The notes under the pieces were generated by a model. That model was not told the DNA's origin. It worked only from the letters and a program-made list of their open reading frames with translations, and did not search any database. Shown here in pieces: positions 33,629 through 44,110 of a DNA stretch of 64,000 nt. Made by a program: the position numbers and the translations under genes. The DNA is from Pseudisothecium myosuroides (lineage: Eukaryota; Streptophyta; Bryopsida; Hypnales; Lembophyllaceae): contig OX637290.1 in assembly GCA_951799445.1 (NCBI GenBank), positions 23,678,987-23,742,986 of the forward strand, read 5' to 3'. The first letter of the stretch is position 1. Each line of letters begins with the position of its first letter.

Positions 33629-34529
33629 CCCCTAAAGGACCAAAGAGCCCACTTTGGTTTTTTTAAGAACTTACAAAGCCTCTGTTCACTTCATAATTTG
33701 AATTTTTTGGATGAAATTTTTAGGATGGATGCTACTCATCATAATCTACGTGGGAAGCTTTGTTTCATGTCATTTCAATAAATATTGCAAAAGTAAAAAG
33801 TTTTTATTTTATTTCAATGTCAATCGGGCAACAAAAAATATATTCCAAAAAATATTAATTATTTTTTGGAATTGTGTAGATTAATACCTACTCAAAAGCA
33901 TTTGAACCATTCAATTTCAAATAGCGGAATAAAAGTTACGAGGAGTTTTATTTTGCAAGCAATGAAGGTAGAAAAAACATATAAAGTCGTCTTTTGCTCT
34001 CAATTTTGAAAAATTTCAAATAAAAAACAAAATAAAACATATTAATTGTTTACTAGAACATTCTCACCATTGGAATTAACAATTTTCAAATTCTTCCAAA
34101 AGGTAATAGCATATTAATTTTATCTTTTTGCCAATAACACCTTCAATTTTACAATTTAAAAAAAATGAATATGAAAGTTTTTTGGTTAAAATTTTTTATA
34201 CATGTTTTCAATCCATTTTTCTACATATTGACTAAAATGCACAAGTTACACGACATGCATATTTTTTTCTAAAAATGTTGATAGACAAAATTTCACCTTT
34301 TGGAAGGACTAGGATAGCCTACATTTTGAAGTTTAGGCACATTGAACTTGCAATTGGTGGAGATTTTCATTCTAAAATTTTGAGACAATGTACTTGAACA
34401 AATTGACCAAAGGATCCTATGGTCGGATTTGTTAAAAAACAAATATTGATGAAGATTTTGACCTTGCTTCAGGGACAAGTATTTTGAAGCAATTTGGGCC
34501 TCTAAACATGTTTGTCCTTCCTTTAGAGG
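33629..34529 (+). mobile_element. piggyBac-like element C1
   Basis: Starts CCCCTAAAGGACCAAAGAGC, ends TTTGTCCTTCCTTTAGAGG, with TTAA at 33625-33628 and 34530-34533. Subfamily C interior: ATGCTACTCATCATAATCTA, ATTGCAAAAGTAAAAAG, AGAACATTCTCACCATTGG, CAATTGGTGGAGATTTTCAT, ACTTGAACAAATTGACCAAAG, GACCTTGCTTC. The same blocks, inverted, form the element at 53908-54794. 901 bp, non-coding. Confidence 0.8.
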
Positions 34530-34533
34530 TTAA

Positions 34534-35509
34534 GCAACTTTGCTTGGAATCACCTACCTACCCGCATGTTGTTAGTGATTTTAATTAACATTGATGGAGG
34601 TGGAATTAAAAATAGCAATGGATGTCTTTAAGAACTTGTGAGTATTCAAGAAATGATTGGAATTTTAAACCTCTTTGTTTACTATTTTAATTTGCAAGCT
34701 CTCATTTCTTTTAGGTTTCACAAGTTTTGAGTTAGTTTTAGTACATACTTTTGGAGTATTGGTGGTGCATAGAGGTACTTGTGCATCTAGAAGGCAATTG
34801 GGGTTGTTGTGACAATTTGTTGTCATGTCTAAGGTTGCTTGAGGATGATGCTTCTTATTTGTGGTTTTATTTGGTTATGCAAATTAGACATAGATAGCAA
34901 TTGTTTTTTATTAGCTTGAGACACCTTGTGCATTCTCATCTACTATACATTGGATTGGATTGTGTTTGGAACGGGCACAAGTGAGTCTACTTTACCAAGT
35001 TGGATTTTGAAAGTGTCCTTCATTGCATCCTACTTCAACTTTGTGGTGCTTTGTGATAAGCTTCATTTCTTTATTTCTATTCATAAGATTTAAGGCATTT
35101 GTGGTGGCTTGTTATCAAATTCATTTTGGACTTATTTTAGTTATTTATGTTGTTTAAAGTTTACTCAATTAAAAATTGGGTGGTAGTGAATAGGCTAATT
35201 GGCAAAATCCATAGAAATTTTAGAGATGATAAATTTGCTAGTTGAGCCTTATTTCAATACCATTTCAAGTTTTGTTACTAATGGTTAAAACTTGCTAGTG
35301 ATTGGAACTTTAGGTTACTAAAAGTGATTACTATTAAATACAATTATATTAGTTTTTTCTTGTCAAATTGACAGATTTTTTAATTCTATTTTCATATTAA
35401 AATAAGAAGTTCTAATGTGCCTTGAAGCATAGAGCCTTGATTAGGGGATGTTTTATTATGGCTACCTTTTGAAGTTTTACCTTGAGAATCTTGAAATTCC
35501 TTCATTTGG
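34534..35509. other. Intergenic sequence
   Basis: Less A/T homopolymer-rich than its surroundings and T/G-biased on this strand. No open frame or recognisable motif supports a gene. Confidence 0.4.
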
Positions 35510-35513
35510 TTAA

Positions 35514-36437
35514 CCCCTAAAGGACCGGCATGCGTTTTTTGGCTGCGTAGAAATTTTGGGCAAGTACGTGTGACTAGAGATTTCCATATTTTAGGCTGAA
35601 ATTTTAATAGAAGGTAGGCGCAAGGAATATCTTTCATATGCACTAAATTTCATGACATTTGGAAATAGGAGTCAAAAGTTATGGCCAAATATGTTACTTT
35701 TTTTGTAACTGAGCAGTCCGGGCAGATTAGAAAAAAACGCTTTTTTTCAAAAATAAAAATTATAAATTATTTTTCTAGAGTTATATATACGTGGAAAGCT
35801 TTGAATCATTCCATTTCAACCAATGAGTCAAAAGTTATGAGGTTTTTTAGTTTGCGAGCAGTTATGGATTCTCTACTCTGAAATAAACTTTGAAGTTGTT
35901 TATTTAACTCAATTTTCAATATTTTTTGAAATAAATAAATTTATAGGATGTAGGTTGTTTATTACAACATTACAGCCATTGGGATTGACATTTTTCAATT
36001 CCATAATTAAGTTCTTAACAATTTAGTATTTTGGATCATTCTCTACTTCTTTCTACTTACTTTTTTTTTGTATATGTTGTACAATTCCAAATGATTTGAA
36101 TTTTTTTAGCATGTAGCCAACTTGTTTAGGAAAAAGAATTCAAAGAAGCACCACCATTTTGGACATTTTTTCATACACATGTGACCTTGTGAAGTGCAGC
36201 TGAACTGTTTTTCGCAAGGACAAAAAAAGGATTTTTGCCAATTCAAATGCTAATATCTTCCAATCTGCATGGTGGAAAATTCTGAAATTTTTCCCACATC
36301 TTCTAAAACTAGTTTACTATGAGATCCTATGGTTACATGTGTCAAAAAAGTTTTTTACAAAAAAAAATTGGTACTTCTACTAAAAATGGCAATTTTTGAG
36401 TTTTTTCGGTGAAAACATAGTCATGGAACTTAAGGGG
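35514..36437 (+). mobile_element. piggyBac-like element B3
   Basis: Starts CCCCTAAAGGACCGGCATGC, ends CATGGAACTTAAGGGG; left flank TTAA (35510-35513), right flank mutated to TTCA. Interior: GGGCAAGTACGTGTGACTAG, GAATATCTTTCATATGCAC, AAAGCTTTGAATCATTCC, AAAGTTATGAGG, ACCATTTTGGACATTTTTTC, CTAATATCTTCCAATCTGC. 924 bp, best full-length B copy. Confidence 0.8.
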
Positions 36438-36441
36438 TTCA

Positions 36442-37018
36442 TATTGACATATAGCATTTGGTCTGAAACGAGTTCTTTCAATCATTGAAAATACTTATTC
36501 AAGTTTGAACCCTAAAACATTCAAAACATCATACATACAATATTTCTATAACAACAAATCAAATCTTTTTTTAAAAAGGTAAAAAAATCTTTAGAGATTA
36601 GACTGCCCACATTTGCAATGTCGTTCCAAAACAAAAAAGTTATAACTTTTGCTATACCTATTGAAATCGCATGAAACAAAACTTGGCATAAAGAATAAAA
36701 TAAATAGTCGCTGAAACGTGCAGAAGATTGCATCTTCAAAAATTTTGTTTTATTATTTTGAAATTCAAAGTCACTAAAACCTACTTCTAGTGAAAGAATC
36801 CATATTGGTCTATTAGGCAGGAATATTTTAAATTTTTTCCCCCTCGATGCTAGCAAAAACAAAGACAATGAGTGAAGTAGCAATGTGAAGGTTTACTCCC
36901 CAAGTCCCAAATTCGGGCCCAAGTCCCACTGAATTCTCAAAATTTGAATGGTGGGTATTGGGACTTGAAGCTTCATACTAAACTCTAAATCCCACATTAC
37001 TCTAAAACGCCTATATGG
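36442..37018. other. Intergenic sequence
   Basis: The 120-codon open frame on the minus strand (36521-36883) is Phe/Leu/Ser-rich and shows no recognisable domain; it is probably fortuitous. No other structure supported. Confidence 0.35.
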
Positions 37019-37226
37019 TACTCCCTTTGTCCCAAAATGATTGTCGACAATTTTCTTGGTATTTTTTTGAGCCAATTTCATTGATCATATTGTGAAAAAT
37101 ATAATAAAGAAAGGTTCCAAATTTTATATCACTAAAATCAATGAAGAACATTGCATGTGCTCATTGCAAACAAAATAAAATTAGCCACAAAAAAGTCTCT
37201 ATATAATCTACTCAAAAGAACCATAA

Positions 37227-38147
37227 CCCCTAAAGTCCCATTGTCCCCTAAGGAGCCAAAATGGATTTCGGGCAAGCGCCTATGGGATCAATATTCATCA
37301 TGATCTTTTGAATGTTTTTGTGAAGATAGAAAAATATATTATCTTTTAGGGGATATAATTTTATCTCAATTGGTGCTTGGGAGCAAAAGTTATAGTACGG
37401 AAGGTCGTATTTTTTGGTGCAGAGGGGAGAAACCTCCTCACACAAAAAATTAAAATTAAAATAAAACTTGTTTCTCATAGATTGTAATATTATCTATATA
37501 GAAAACTTTGATTCATTCCATTTGAATTTTGTTATGTGAATGTTATGAACAATCTTATTTTGGAGCAATTAGAGCATTTTCTTGAAAAAATAACTTATAG
37601 AATTCATTTTTGAATGCAATTTTTATAATTTTTCAAAAAGAATTGTTTGAAAAGTTAAGGTTTGCTTGCTAAAACAATCTCACCATTGGGATTATAGTGT
37701 TTCAATCCCATTTTAGAGCTATTATCGATTTAGTGTTTTTTTTATCTTGAACCTACTTCTATATATATCAATTTTTTAAAGAATGAAAATCAAGTGTATG
37801 TTTTTTGAATTTTTTTTCCTAGACTTTCAATCCAATTCTTCAAGACAAAAAATTTAAATTTAAATTTTGTAGTGCAAATTTTTTTCACAAATAGAGGTCA
37901 AAGTCATCTGAAACTGCAGGTCAGTGTTTAAAAAAATATTTTTTTCCAGCTTTGAAAGCTAATATCTTCTAATCTATATGGTCAAATTTTATGAAATTTT
38001 TACCATATGATATGAGACAAGTGAAATACAAGATCTTATTGTTAGATTTTTTTTTAAATAAAAAAATCTATCTTGGATGAACGCAACAGAAATGACAATT
38101 TTGAGTTGTTTTTGATAAAAAAAAAAATGGCCTTGGGACTTCAAGGG
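37227..38147 (+). mobile_element. piggyBac-like element A6
   Basis: Starts CCCCTAAAGTCCCATTGTCC, ends CCTTGGGACTTCAAGGG; flanks ATAA and TTAG, each one change from TTAA. Interior has AAATGGATTTCGGGCAAG, GTGCTTGGGAGCAAAAGTTA, AAACTTTGATTCATTCC, AACAATCTCACCATTGGGATT, AGAAATGACAATTTTGAG. 921 bp, non-coding. Confidence 0.75.
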
Positions 38148-38632
38148 TTAGAAGAACATAATCATGATGTAGACCATTCTTATATATATGGCAACTAGTC
38201 AATAGAAACGGATAGGTAGGTTATGAGCCATAACCGGGGCTACTTTAGCATTATAGATATCCACCAAGTAGCAAACCTAAGAATTAGTGTTGACCAATGG
38301 ACTTTACTTTGAATTGAATCTAAAATCATTTATAATCTTGAACTAGGCTTTGACCAAAACAGTTATATTATAGCCAGAGGTCACCTTTGGCAAAAAATAA
38401 TAAAAAATTTCAAAGCCAAATGATTCTGAAAATTAATAAGTCACCTTGCTAAATCCAAAGAAAATTATGTGTAAAGCATGTTAAAATGTTGGAAAAGATA
38501 CCAATACATTTTGATGCCATCACATATCCATTTAATAGTGGGTGGAGAGGTCTTTTTATAGTGAAATCCGTTGTCCATTATGAATCCTCAAAAAATATGG
38601 AACAATTTGAAGATGAGAGTGACCGCTCATTG

Positions 38633-39020
38633 TCAAAACGTAGGAATTGTGTTAAATGTAGAACTTCATACCTCATTTTGGCATAGTAAAATAACTTTCT
38701 TCAAAAAATTGAACCAAGAAAAGTTGGAAAAAATAATTTTTTTTCAAAAAATTGTTTGTGATTTTGAGCCTCCAAAAAAAATTTATGGATAAAATTTAGA
38801 GAGGGTGTTTGAAAATGTCAAAGAAATGTCCCTCCCAACCCCACTCTCAATTTTGTCCATAACTTTTGATTAGAGGATTGAATTCTCAAACGAATTTTTG
38901 GAGATGAAATTTAGATTGATTTCCCAACTTTTTTTAGTTCAAAGTTTTTTGAAAAAAGGTATTCTATTATGCCAAAATGAGGTCTAAAGTTCTACATTGA
39001 ACACAATTCCTGCTTTTGAC
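38633..39020. mobile_element. Foldback/TIR element, family I, copy 2
   Basis: Arms read GTCAAAACGTAGGAATTGTG...TGTAGAACTTC...CTCATTTTGGCATAGTAAA and the complement ...TATTATGCCAAAATGAGG...CACAATTCCTGCTTTTGAC. Related to 1107-1444. Immediately to its right lies the TTAA (39021-39024) that is the empty counterpart of element A1's target. Confidence 0.7.
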
Positions 39021-39301
39021 TTAACTAGATATGAGTGGTTGAGCTTCTACTAATCCTAATTTACATAACCCATATGAGTTGTTTACCTCCTACCACCCCA
39101 ATTCTATAAAGAGATTGTTCATACACCTTGATTGACTCACAAGTCACAACACAAGTGACTATCAAATCAATGTGGGGTGGTTGTTGAACATATCAAAATT
39201 CTTGATTATAATCGGCCTAAGTTCATTTTGGACTTTCATTCATTATTCAACAAAATTTTAATTTTAATTATAAAATAATGATTTGCATCATGATTATGTC
39301 T

Positions 39302-39429
39302 GGTAATTGGTATGCAACCCTTGGTTATGGGAAATAACCTTGGATTGGTACCTGCCAAGCCGCGGGAGCGGCAAGGGAGGTACCGGCCCAAGGTTATTTC
39401 CCATAACCAAGGGCTGCATATTAATTACC
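39302..39429. mobile_element. Short perfect-stem hairpin element
   Basis: GGTAATTGGTATGCAACCC, TTGGTTATGGGAAATAACC and TTGG are matched on the right by CCAAGGTTATTTCCCATAAC, CAAGGGCTGCAT, ATTAATTACC, giving arms of about 42 nt around a GC-rich loop (CAAGCCGCGGGAGCGGCAAG). 128 bp. Confidence 0.75.
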
Positions 39430-39758
39430 TAATCCATGACAATCATTTCGGGACAGAGGGAGTAATATTTTATGGGAGTTTTGGTGCCAAAGAAGTGGGA
39501 CCATGAGACTAAATTGGGTCTAGCAAAAATAAAGATCCAACTCAACTTCCATGCCCCAACTATACTTTTGAATATAAAATTAGAAAAAAAATACTATGCA
39601 AATCATCTTCATGGGCTGAAATTCTGTCCAAATCTGTCCAAATCTATTCAAAGCAGATTTGATGCTATAAGTGCCCAAAAAACGAGGTTTTGATGTTTTG
39701 ACTCATTTTTTGAGCACGTAATTGATGCAAAATGTTGTACAAGAAACAAGTTGGGACT

Positions 39759-39899
39759 TCGGCATGCTTTCTAAGGTAGATCCATCCACTCTTGACCAGT
39801 GATCTATACCCAACCAAGGCTGCATTAGATTTTTTGAAGTTTAGAATGTGTTTTTCTTTCCTTTTCAAAGTTGGAATCAATAAGTTCATGATACATGTC
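39759..39899 (+). repeat. Direct repeat flanking element A7, left copy
   Basis: AAGGTAGATCCATCCACTC, TGATCTATACCCAACC, AAGGCTGCATTAGATTTTTT, GTTTAGAATGTGTTTTTC, CTTTTCAAAGTTGGAATCAA recur in the same order at 40807-40966 with a 20-bp extra block there. Confidence 0.75.
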
Positions 39900-39903
39900 T
39901 TAA

Positions 39904-40799
39904 CCCCTAAAGTACCAAAGTCCCCTCGAGGGACACTTGAGATTTTGGGCACAACCGTGTGGCCTCAAATTTTGACCTGATTTCTTAAACTTTTTTTGAA
40001 GATAGGGAATCACATTAGATTTCTAAAAATATAATTTTTTTTAATCAGTGCCCGGGAGCAAAAGTTATGCCATCCTAAAGCAAAAAAGCAGTTCGTCGGG
40101 CAGAAAAAAAAACACAAAAAAATGATTAAATTCCCCCCCCCCCCTCAAAGATCATGTTTTTGTCTACATCTGAAGCTTTGATTCATTCTATTTGGACTAA
40201 TAATGAAAAAGTTATAGACAATCTTGTTTTTCAGGCAATTTAAGCATCTTCTTCAAAAAACAACTTATAGAATTCATTTTTAATGCAATTTTCAAATTTT
40301 TTCAAATTTTTTTTTTGAAGAGGTCAAATTTGTTTGCAAGAATAATTCTATCGTTGGGATTATGGTGTTTTAATTCCATCTAAGAGCTATTAACAATTCA
40401 ACGTTTCAATCAATTTTGGACCTACTTCTACTTAACAAATTTTTTATATGTGAGAATCAAGTTTTGATATGCTGAAATTTTTTTCCCCAACTCTCAATTC
40501 AAATGTTCAACATAAAAAAAATTAACTTTATGGTGTGTAGTGCAAAAAAGATCCACAAATTGGCGTCAAAGTCATCTGAAATTGCAGGAAATAGTTCAAA
40601 AAAACTTTTTTTTTCCAACTTTGAATGCTAATATCTTCCAATTGGAACGGTCAAATTTCTTGAAATTTTTACCACATGATCTGAGACAACTGAAGTACAA
40701 GATTCTACGATTAGATTCTAAATTTTATTTGATTTCTTGATTTCTTGAGTGATTGCAGCAAAAATGGAAGTTTTCAATGGTTCCAGAGCTAGAAAATGG
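39904..40799 (+). mobile_element. piggyBac-like element A7, right end truncated
   Basis: After TTAA (39900-39903) starts CCCCTAAAGTACCAAAGTCC; very close to A1 internally (CAGTGCCCGGGAGCAAAAGT, GCAGTTCGTCGGGCAG, AATTCTATCGTTGGGATT, TGAAATTGCAGGAAATAGTT). It stops at GAGCTAGAAAATG, before the terminal CCTTGGTCC block, and the flanking direct repeat starts about there, suggesting a deletion by recombination. A pure C run is at 40133-40144. Confidence 0.75.
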
Positions 40800-40806
40800 A
40801 GTCAAA

Positions 40807-40966
40807 GTTGAGACTTTGGCATTCATACTAAGGTAGATCCACCCACTCGTGACTAGTGATCCATACCCAACCTATAGGTGAAGTTTTTTCCGACCAAGGC
40901 TGCATCAGATTTTTTGGAGTTTAGAATGTGTTTTTCTTTCCTTTTCAAAGTCGGATCCAATAAGTT
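40807..40966 (+). repeat. Direct repeat flanking element A7, right copy
   Basis: Second copy of the 39759-39899 sequence, containing an extra TATAGGTGAAGTTTTTTCCG. Confidence 0.75.
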
Positions 40967-41392
40967 CAAAAGGAAGTAGGAAATAATGAGTAGGAAAAAA
41001 GTTCTTGAATGATTGGAATTAGAAGAGTCTAGAGATTGGCAATGGATCCGGAGCACTTTTTGCCTCCCAAAATTCATAGCAATTTCAGTTCAAGCGATAA
41101 AATTACCAAATTTTTTGCAATCTACTTCATTTCTACCGATGCACCTCGAAAATATTTATTTTGCCTTCTACTAGTCCAGATCATGTCGAAATTGCTTATT
41201 CAGTCAATTATGGGTGGCTCTACCTTATGAAGTTCCAAGTCTTACATTCAAATTCTAAGTTCCACATTCAATTTGATCTTTTGTATTCACCTTCTTCAAC
41301 TTAAGGAAAAAGAGATTTGACCTTGAACTACAAATCGGGACTTAGAAAATTGGGACTTGGGACATAGTATGAAGCGCCCCTCGAAAAAACAG
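40967..41392. other. Intergenic sequence
   Basis: No gene recognised; the open frame 41036-41230 has no domain that I can identify. Confidence 0.35.
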
Positions 41393-41966
41393 CTAAGGGT
41401 TGCTTTACACCTAAAGGCCGGGCCAATTCTCTTCCAAGCCGATTGCACAAAATTTCAGCCCATTTTCGGCTAAAGGCCGGCCTCAACTACTCATTAGAAT
41501 AAGATTATAATGGGGGCCAATTCTCCTATATGTAAAGGCCTTGAGGCCAAGAAGCCGGGCTGATTCAACAAAAACATGAAAATCTCAGCCCATTTCTCTC
41601 ATTTTTCAGGGCCGCTTTAGACCTAGAGGCCGGGCCAATTCCCCTTGAGGCCAATTGCACAAATCCAATGAATCCGATTTGCTGAAAAAAATAATATTTT
41701 ATAAAATAAGTTTGTTTAATTGAAATCTGAAATTGGCCCCAAGGCCACAAATTGGCCTCCCATTCTTGGTGCACCCAATTCACCAAACTCGGGCCATGTC
41801 ATATCATGTCTTTTTTGAATAAAAAAATTCATTCCACCAAATTGGCCTGGCCTCTAGGTGTAAAGGGGTTGAGGCTAATTTCAGCCTTTTGTCCAATCAC
41901 AGGTGAGGATTCTTGGCCTCTGACACATCAAATTGGCCCGGCCTCTAAGTGTAAAGCAGCCCTTAG
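41393..41966. mobile_element. TIR element with CTAAGGG ends
   Basis: CTAAGGGTTGCTTTACACCT and AAGGCCGGGCCAATT at the left are inverted at the right as AATTGGCCCGGCCTC and AAGTGTAAAGCAGCCCTTAG. The GGCC(T)...GGGCCAATT motif recurs several times inside (41410, 41625, 41845), giving a repetitive sub-terminal structure like hAT or Mutator MITEs. 574 bp, non-coding. Confidence 0.65.
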
Positions 41967-42109
41967 GGCAGGCTTCCATGTGAGCATCGTGCGGGTGAAG
42001 GCCCACCGATAGTCGGTCAGATGGGAGTTGCAAAAAAACAGGACTCCGAATCTGACCGACTATCGGTGGGCTTCACCCGCCCAATGCTCACATGGAAGCT
42101 GGCCCTTAG
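41962..42109. mobile_element. Hairpin MITE with CTTAGGGC ends
   Basis: CTTAGGGCAGGCTTCCATG, TGAGCATCGTGCGGGTGAAG and CCCACCGATAGTCGGTCAGA are complemented by TCTGACCGACTATCGGTGGG, CTTCACCCGCCCAATGCTCA, CATGGAAGCTGGCCCTTAG. Loop about 26 nt. Its left terminus overlaps the right terminus of the preceding element by CTTAG. Confidence 0.75.
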
Positions 42110-42574
42110 TAACATGAAAACGAAGGTTTGTAGCTGACATCCCTCCCAAACCTTCGGAACTGCTGACCTCACATTTCAAACTCCATGTGCCATGATTGCC
42201 TGATCGGTCTTCATTCCTGATTCGATTTGATTTTTCGGCAAACTCGTCAAATTCGGCCACATACATATGATTGGGTTCTTCTAAGTTTAGTTTTCATTCA
42301 TGGCCCACTCGGCCACTCCCACGGCCGGCACTGATGCATTGCCTCATCAGATTTATTGCAAAAATGGTCCAAACAGTTAATATTAGCAGCTTGAGACTTT
42401 GAGAGCTGTGGAGTGATCAGTGGCTCCAGGACTGATGAAATTGCCTATTGCTTGTTGATTGTGTTAATAGTGTTGTTTGTCCACTGTGGATGCATTTGAC
42501 CAGTGCATGAACATGACAAACCCTTAAACGACAGGCTCATAACAGTGGAAATCATCTGTTTTGTCACCGTATGA
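42110..42574. other. Intergenic sequence
   Basis: Less AT-rich than most of the region; no gene or repeat recognised. Confidence 0.35.
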
Positions 42575-42740
42575 ATTGTTGGGTTAAAATAATGCAAAAG
42601 TGCTCATTGGAAGTCAAATTGCTGGAGATGATCTTCCCTTTTCCCACAAAATTTGGAGGATGAATAGTTGCACTTCTGTTGTGTAGTGCATGAAGAGATT
42701 CTTTGTCATTCATTGGTAGGAGAACGTCCACCGTGGCGTA
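42575..42740. mobile_element. Family F foldback, right-half fragment
   Basis: AAAAGTGCTCATTGGAAGTC, GATCTTCCCTTTTCCCAC, GAGGATGAATAGTTGCA and GATTCTTTGTCATTCATTGG correspond to 6690-6830. Confidence 0.55.
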
Positions 42741-43060
42741 TAAGGTAGGAGGTCCGTAAAGCGACCATCTAAGCGCTGAAACTGAATTTTGGGGAGGTAA
42801 AACATCTTGAAATATTTTTCAGTTAATTTTCCTTGATAGACAAGAGGAAATGGCATCTAACCCAAGTTGTTTCATATTTTTTGGAGCTTTGTGGAATTAG
42901 TTATGAAAATTTGAAGTTGAAATGCCATAGGGCTCTAAAAGCGACCACCTCCTAGAATGTACACTGTTTGTACATTTTGGTAAATTGAAGAAAGCAAAAT
43001 GTTCCTCTGTGGCATGTTCGGTTCAAAATGCCCTGTTAGAGTTCAAGCCTCCTACCCTAT
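42741..43060. mobile_element. MITE family E, copy 1
   Basis: Starts TAAGGTAGGAGGTCCGTAAA, ends AGTTCAAGCCTCCTACCCT, an imperfect TIR. Interior GAATTTTGGGGAGGTAAAAC, TTTCATATTTTTTGGAGC and GCGACCACCTCCTAGAATGT recurs in copies at 50576 and 52660. 320 bp. Confidence 0.7.
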
Positions 43061-43107
43061 GGGCTAAGGTGGTCACCCCCAAATGTGTCAGATCCAAAAC
43101 TGCCATC

Positions 43108-43334
43108 ATCACTAAGGGAAAAGCACCCAAAACCAAGAGTGTACCCAATTGGAAGAGACATGGTAGTCATTCTAAAATGTAAATCTAGGAAGACCATAGA
43201 TAACTCATCATTTTGGTCAACAAACAATACAATGTCTATGGTCTATCTAGATTTTCATTCTAAAATGACTACCATGTCTAAAAATTATTGCAATTAGGTA
43301 CACTGTTGGTTTTAAGTGCTTCTCCCTTAATGAT
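43108..43334. mobile_element. Palindromic element, about 227 bp
   Basis: Arms of about 95 nt: ATCACTAAGGGAAAAGCACC, AGTGTACCCAATTGG, ACATGGTAGTCATTCTAAAA and TCTAGGAAGACCATAGATA are complemented by TGTCTATGGTCTATCTAGA, TTTTAGAATGACTACCATGT-type, CAATTAGGTACAC and GTGCTTCTCCCTTAATGAT. No coding function. Confidence 0.65.
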
Positions 43335-43541
43335 CCAAAACCTCCATCATCACTCTAAGTACATCTCCAAAATCAATATGTGCCTATGTGGGAGAATTGA
43401 TTTTAGAACCTCTACCAAAAAAAAACTTTGGTTGTTCGTAAAATAATTTTGCTTATAGTATCCAAATGTTGCATTACTTGGTGCATTGGAACCTCCTCTC
43501 ACTTGTCAAGAAGAAATTATGAAAATTTGACTAGTTTAATA

Positions 43542-44108
43542 CTCCCTCTATTTTAAAATAATCTTCCTGTTGGCCTTAATTTTTTGTCTCAAAATGATCT
43601 TCCTGTTGTACTTTGTGCTATTGCAAATTGGTCAAATTTGTCTTTTGATTACTATTCAGGACCAACAAAACAACTCCCAGTAGTAGTTTCCCCCTCCATC
43701 CATGCAATCATCAATCGGAAAACAAATGAAATGATTGAAGAAGTTAATCAACATTATTTGTTTTTATTTTCTGAATCTTTTTGAGTGTTGGCCAATTGAA
43801 GGAGATGAAACTCTAGGAGGTGGAATAGAAGTCCACACATGGTTTTGGGCCTACACTAACTGTTCACAAAATGACAACCTCACACTCATTAATTAAGTGT
43901 CCATCGGCACTTCTTGAAAATATTCCGAAATTCTACTTTTAAGTACTTCAAAAATGCACTTTGAAAAGGGTCTAAAACTCAAAGTTTTGTAGACAAGAAG
44001 AGTGCATCAAACTCTACTTACAATGTGAAACAAGTTTTTAAAATGTTATTTTGAGCCTTAATCCGGAACATTTTTTCCAACATGAAGATCATTTTGGGAT
44101 AGAGGGAG
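43542..44108. mobile_element. Stowaway-like TIR element with TA duplication
   Basis: CTCCCTCTATTTTAAAATAA at the left, ATTTTGGGATAGAGGGAG at the right, flanked by TA (43540-43541, 44109-44110). AATAATCTTCCTGTTG and CATGAAGATCATTTTG extend the inverted similarity. 567 bp; the open frame 43584-43784 inside shows no known domain. Confidence 0.65.
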
Positions 44109-44110
44109 TA

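Larger units (their letters stand above)
37021..39462. mobile_element. Candidate Stowaway/mariner-like composite element
   Basis: CTCCCTTTGTCCCAAAATGA (from 37021) and its inverted form CATTTCGGGACAGAGGGAG (ending 39462) are flanked by TA on each side, as in Stowaway-type elements with CTCCCTC ends. Between them sit element A6, a family I foldback and a 128-bp hairpin, so the 2442-bp span would be an older element with later insertions. The two ends could instead belong to separate copies. Confidence 0.45.

Noticed and set aside
36521..36883. 120-codon minus-strand open frame
   Set aside because: Low-complexity Phe/Leu/Ser-rich product with no motif; AT-rich chance open frame is more likely.
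41752..42266. Open frames on both strands around 41.8-42.3 kb
   Set aside because: They run through TIR and hairpin elements; apparent peptides are translations of inverted repeats.
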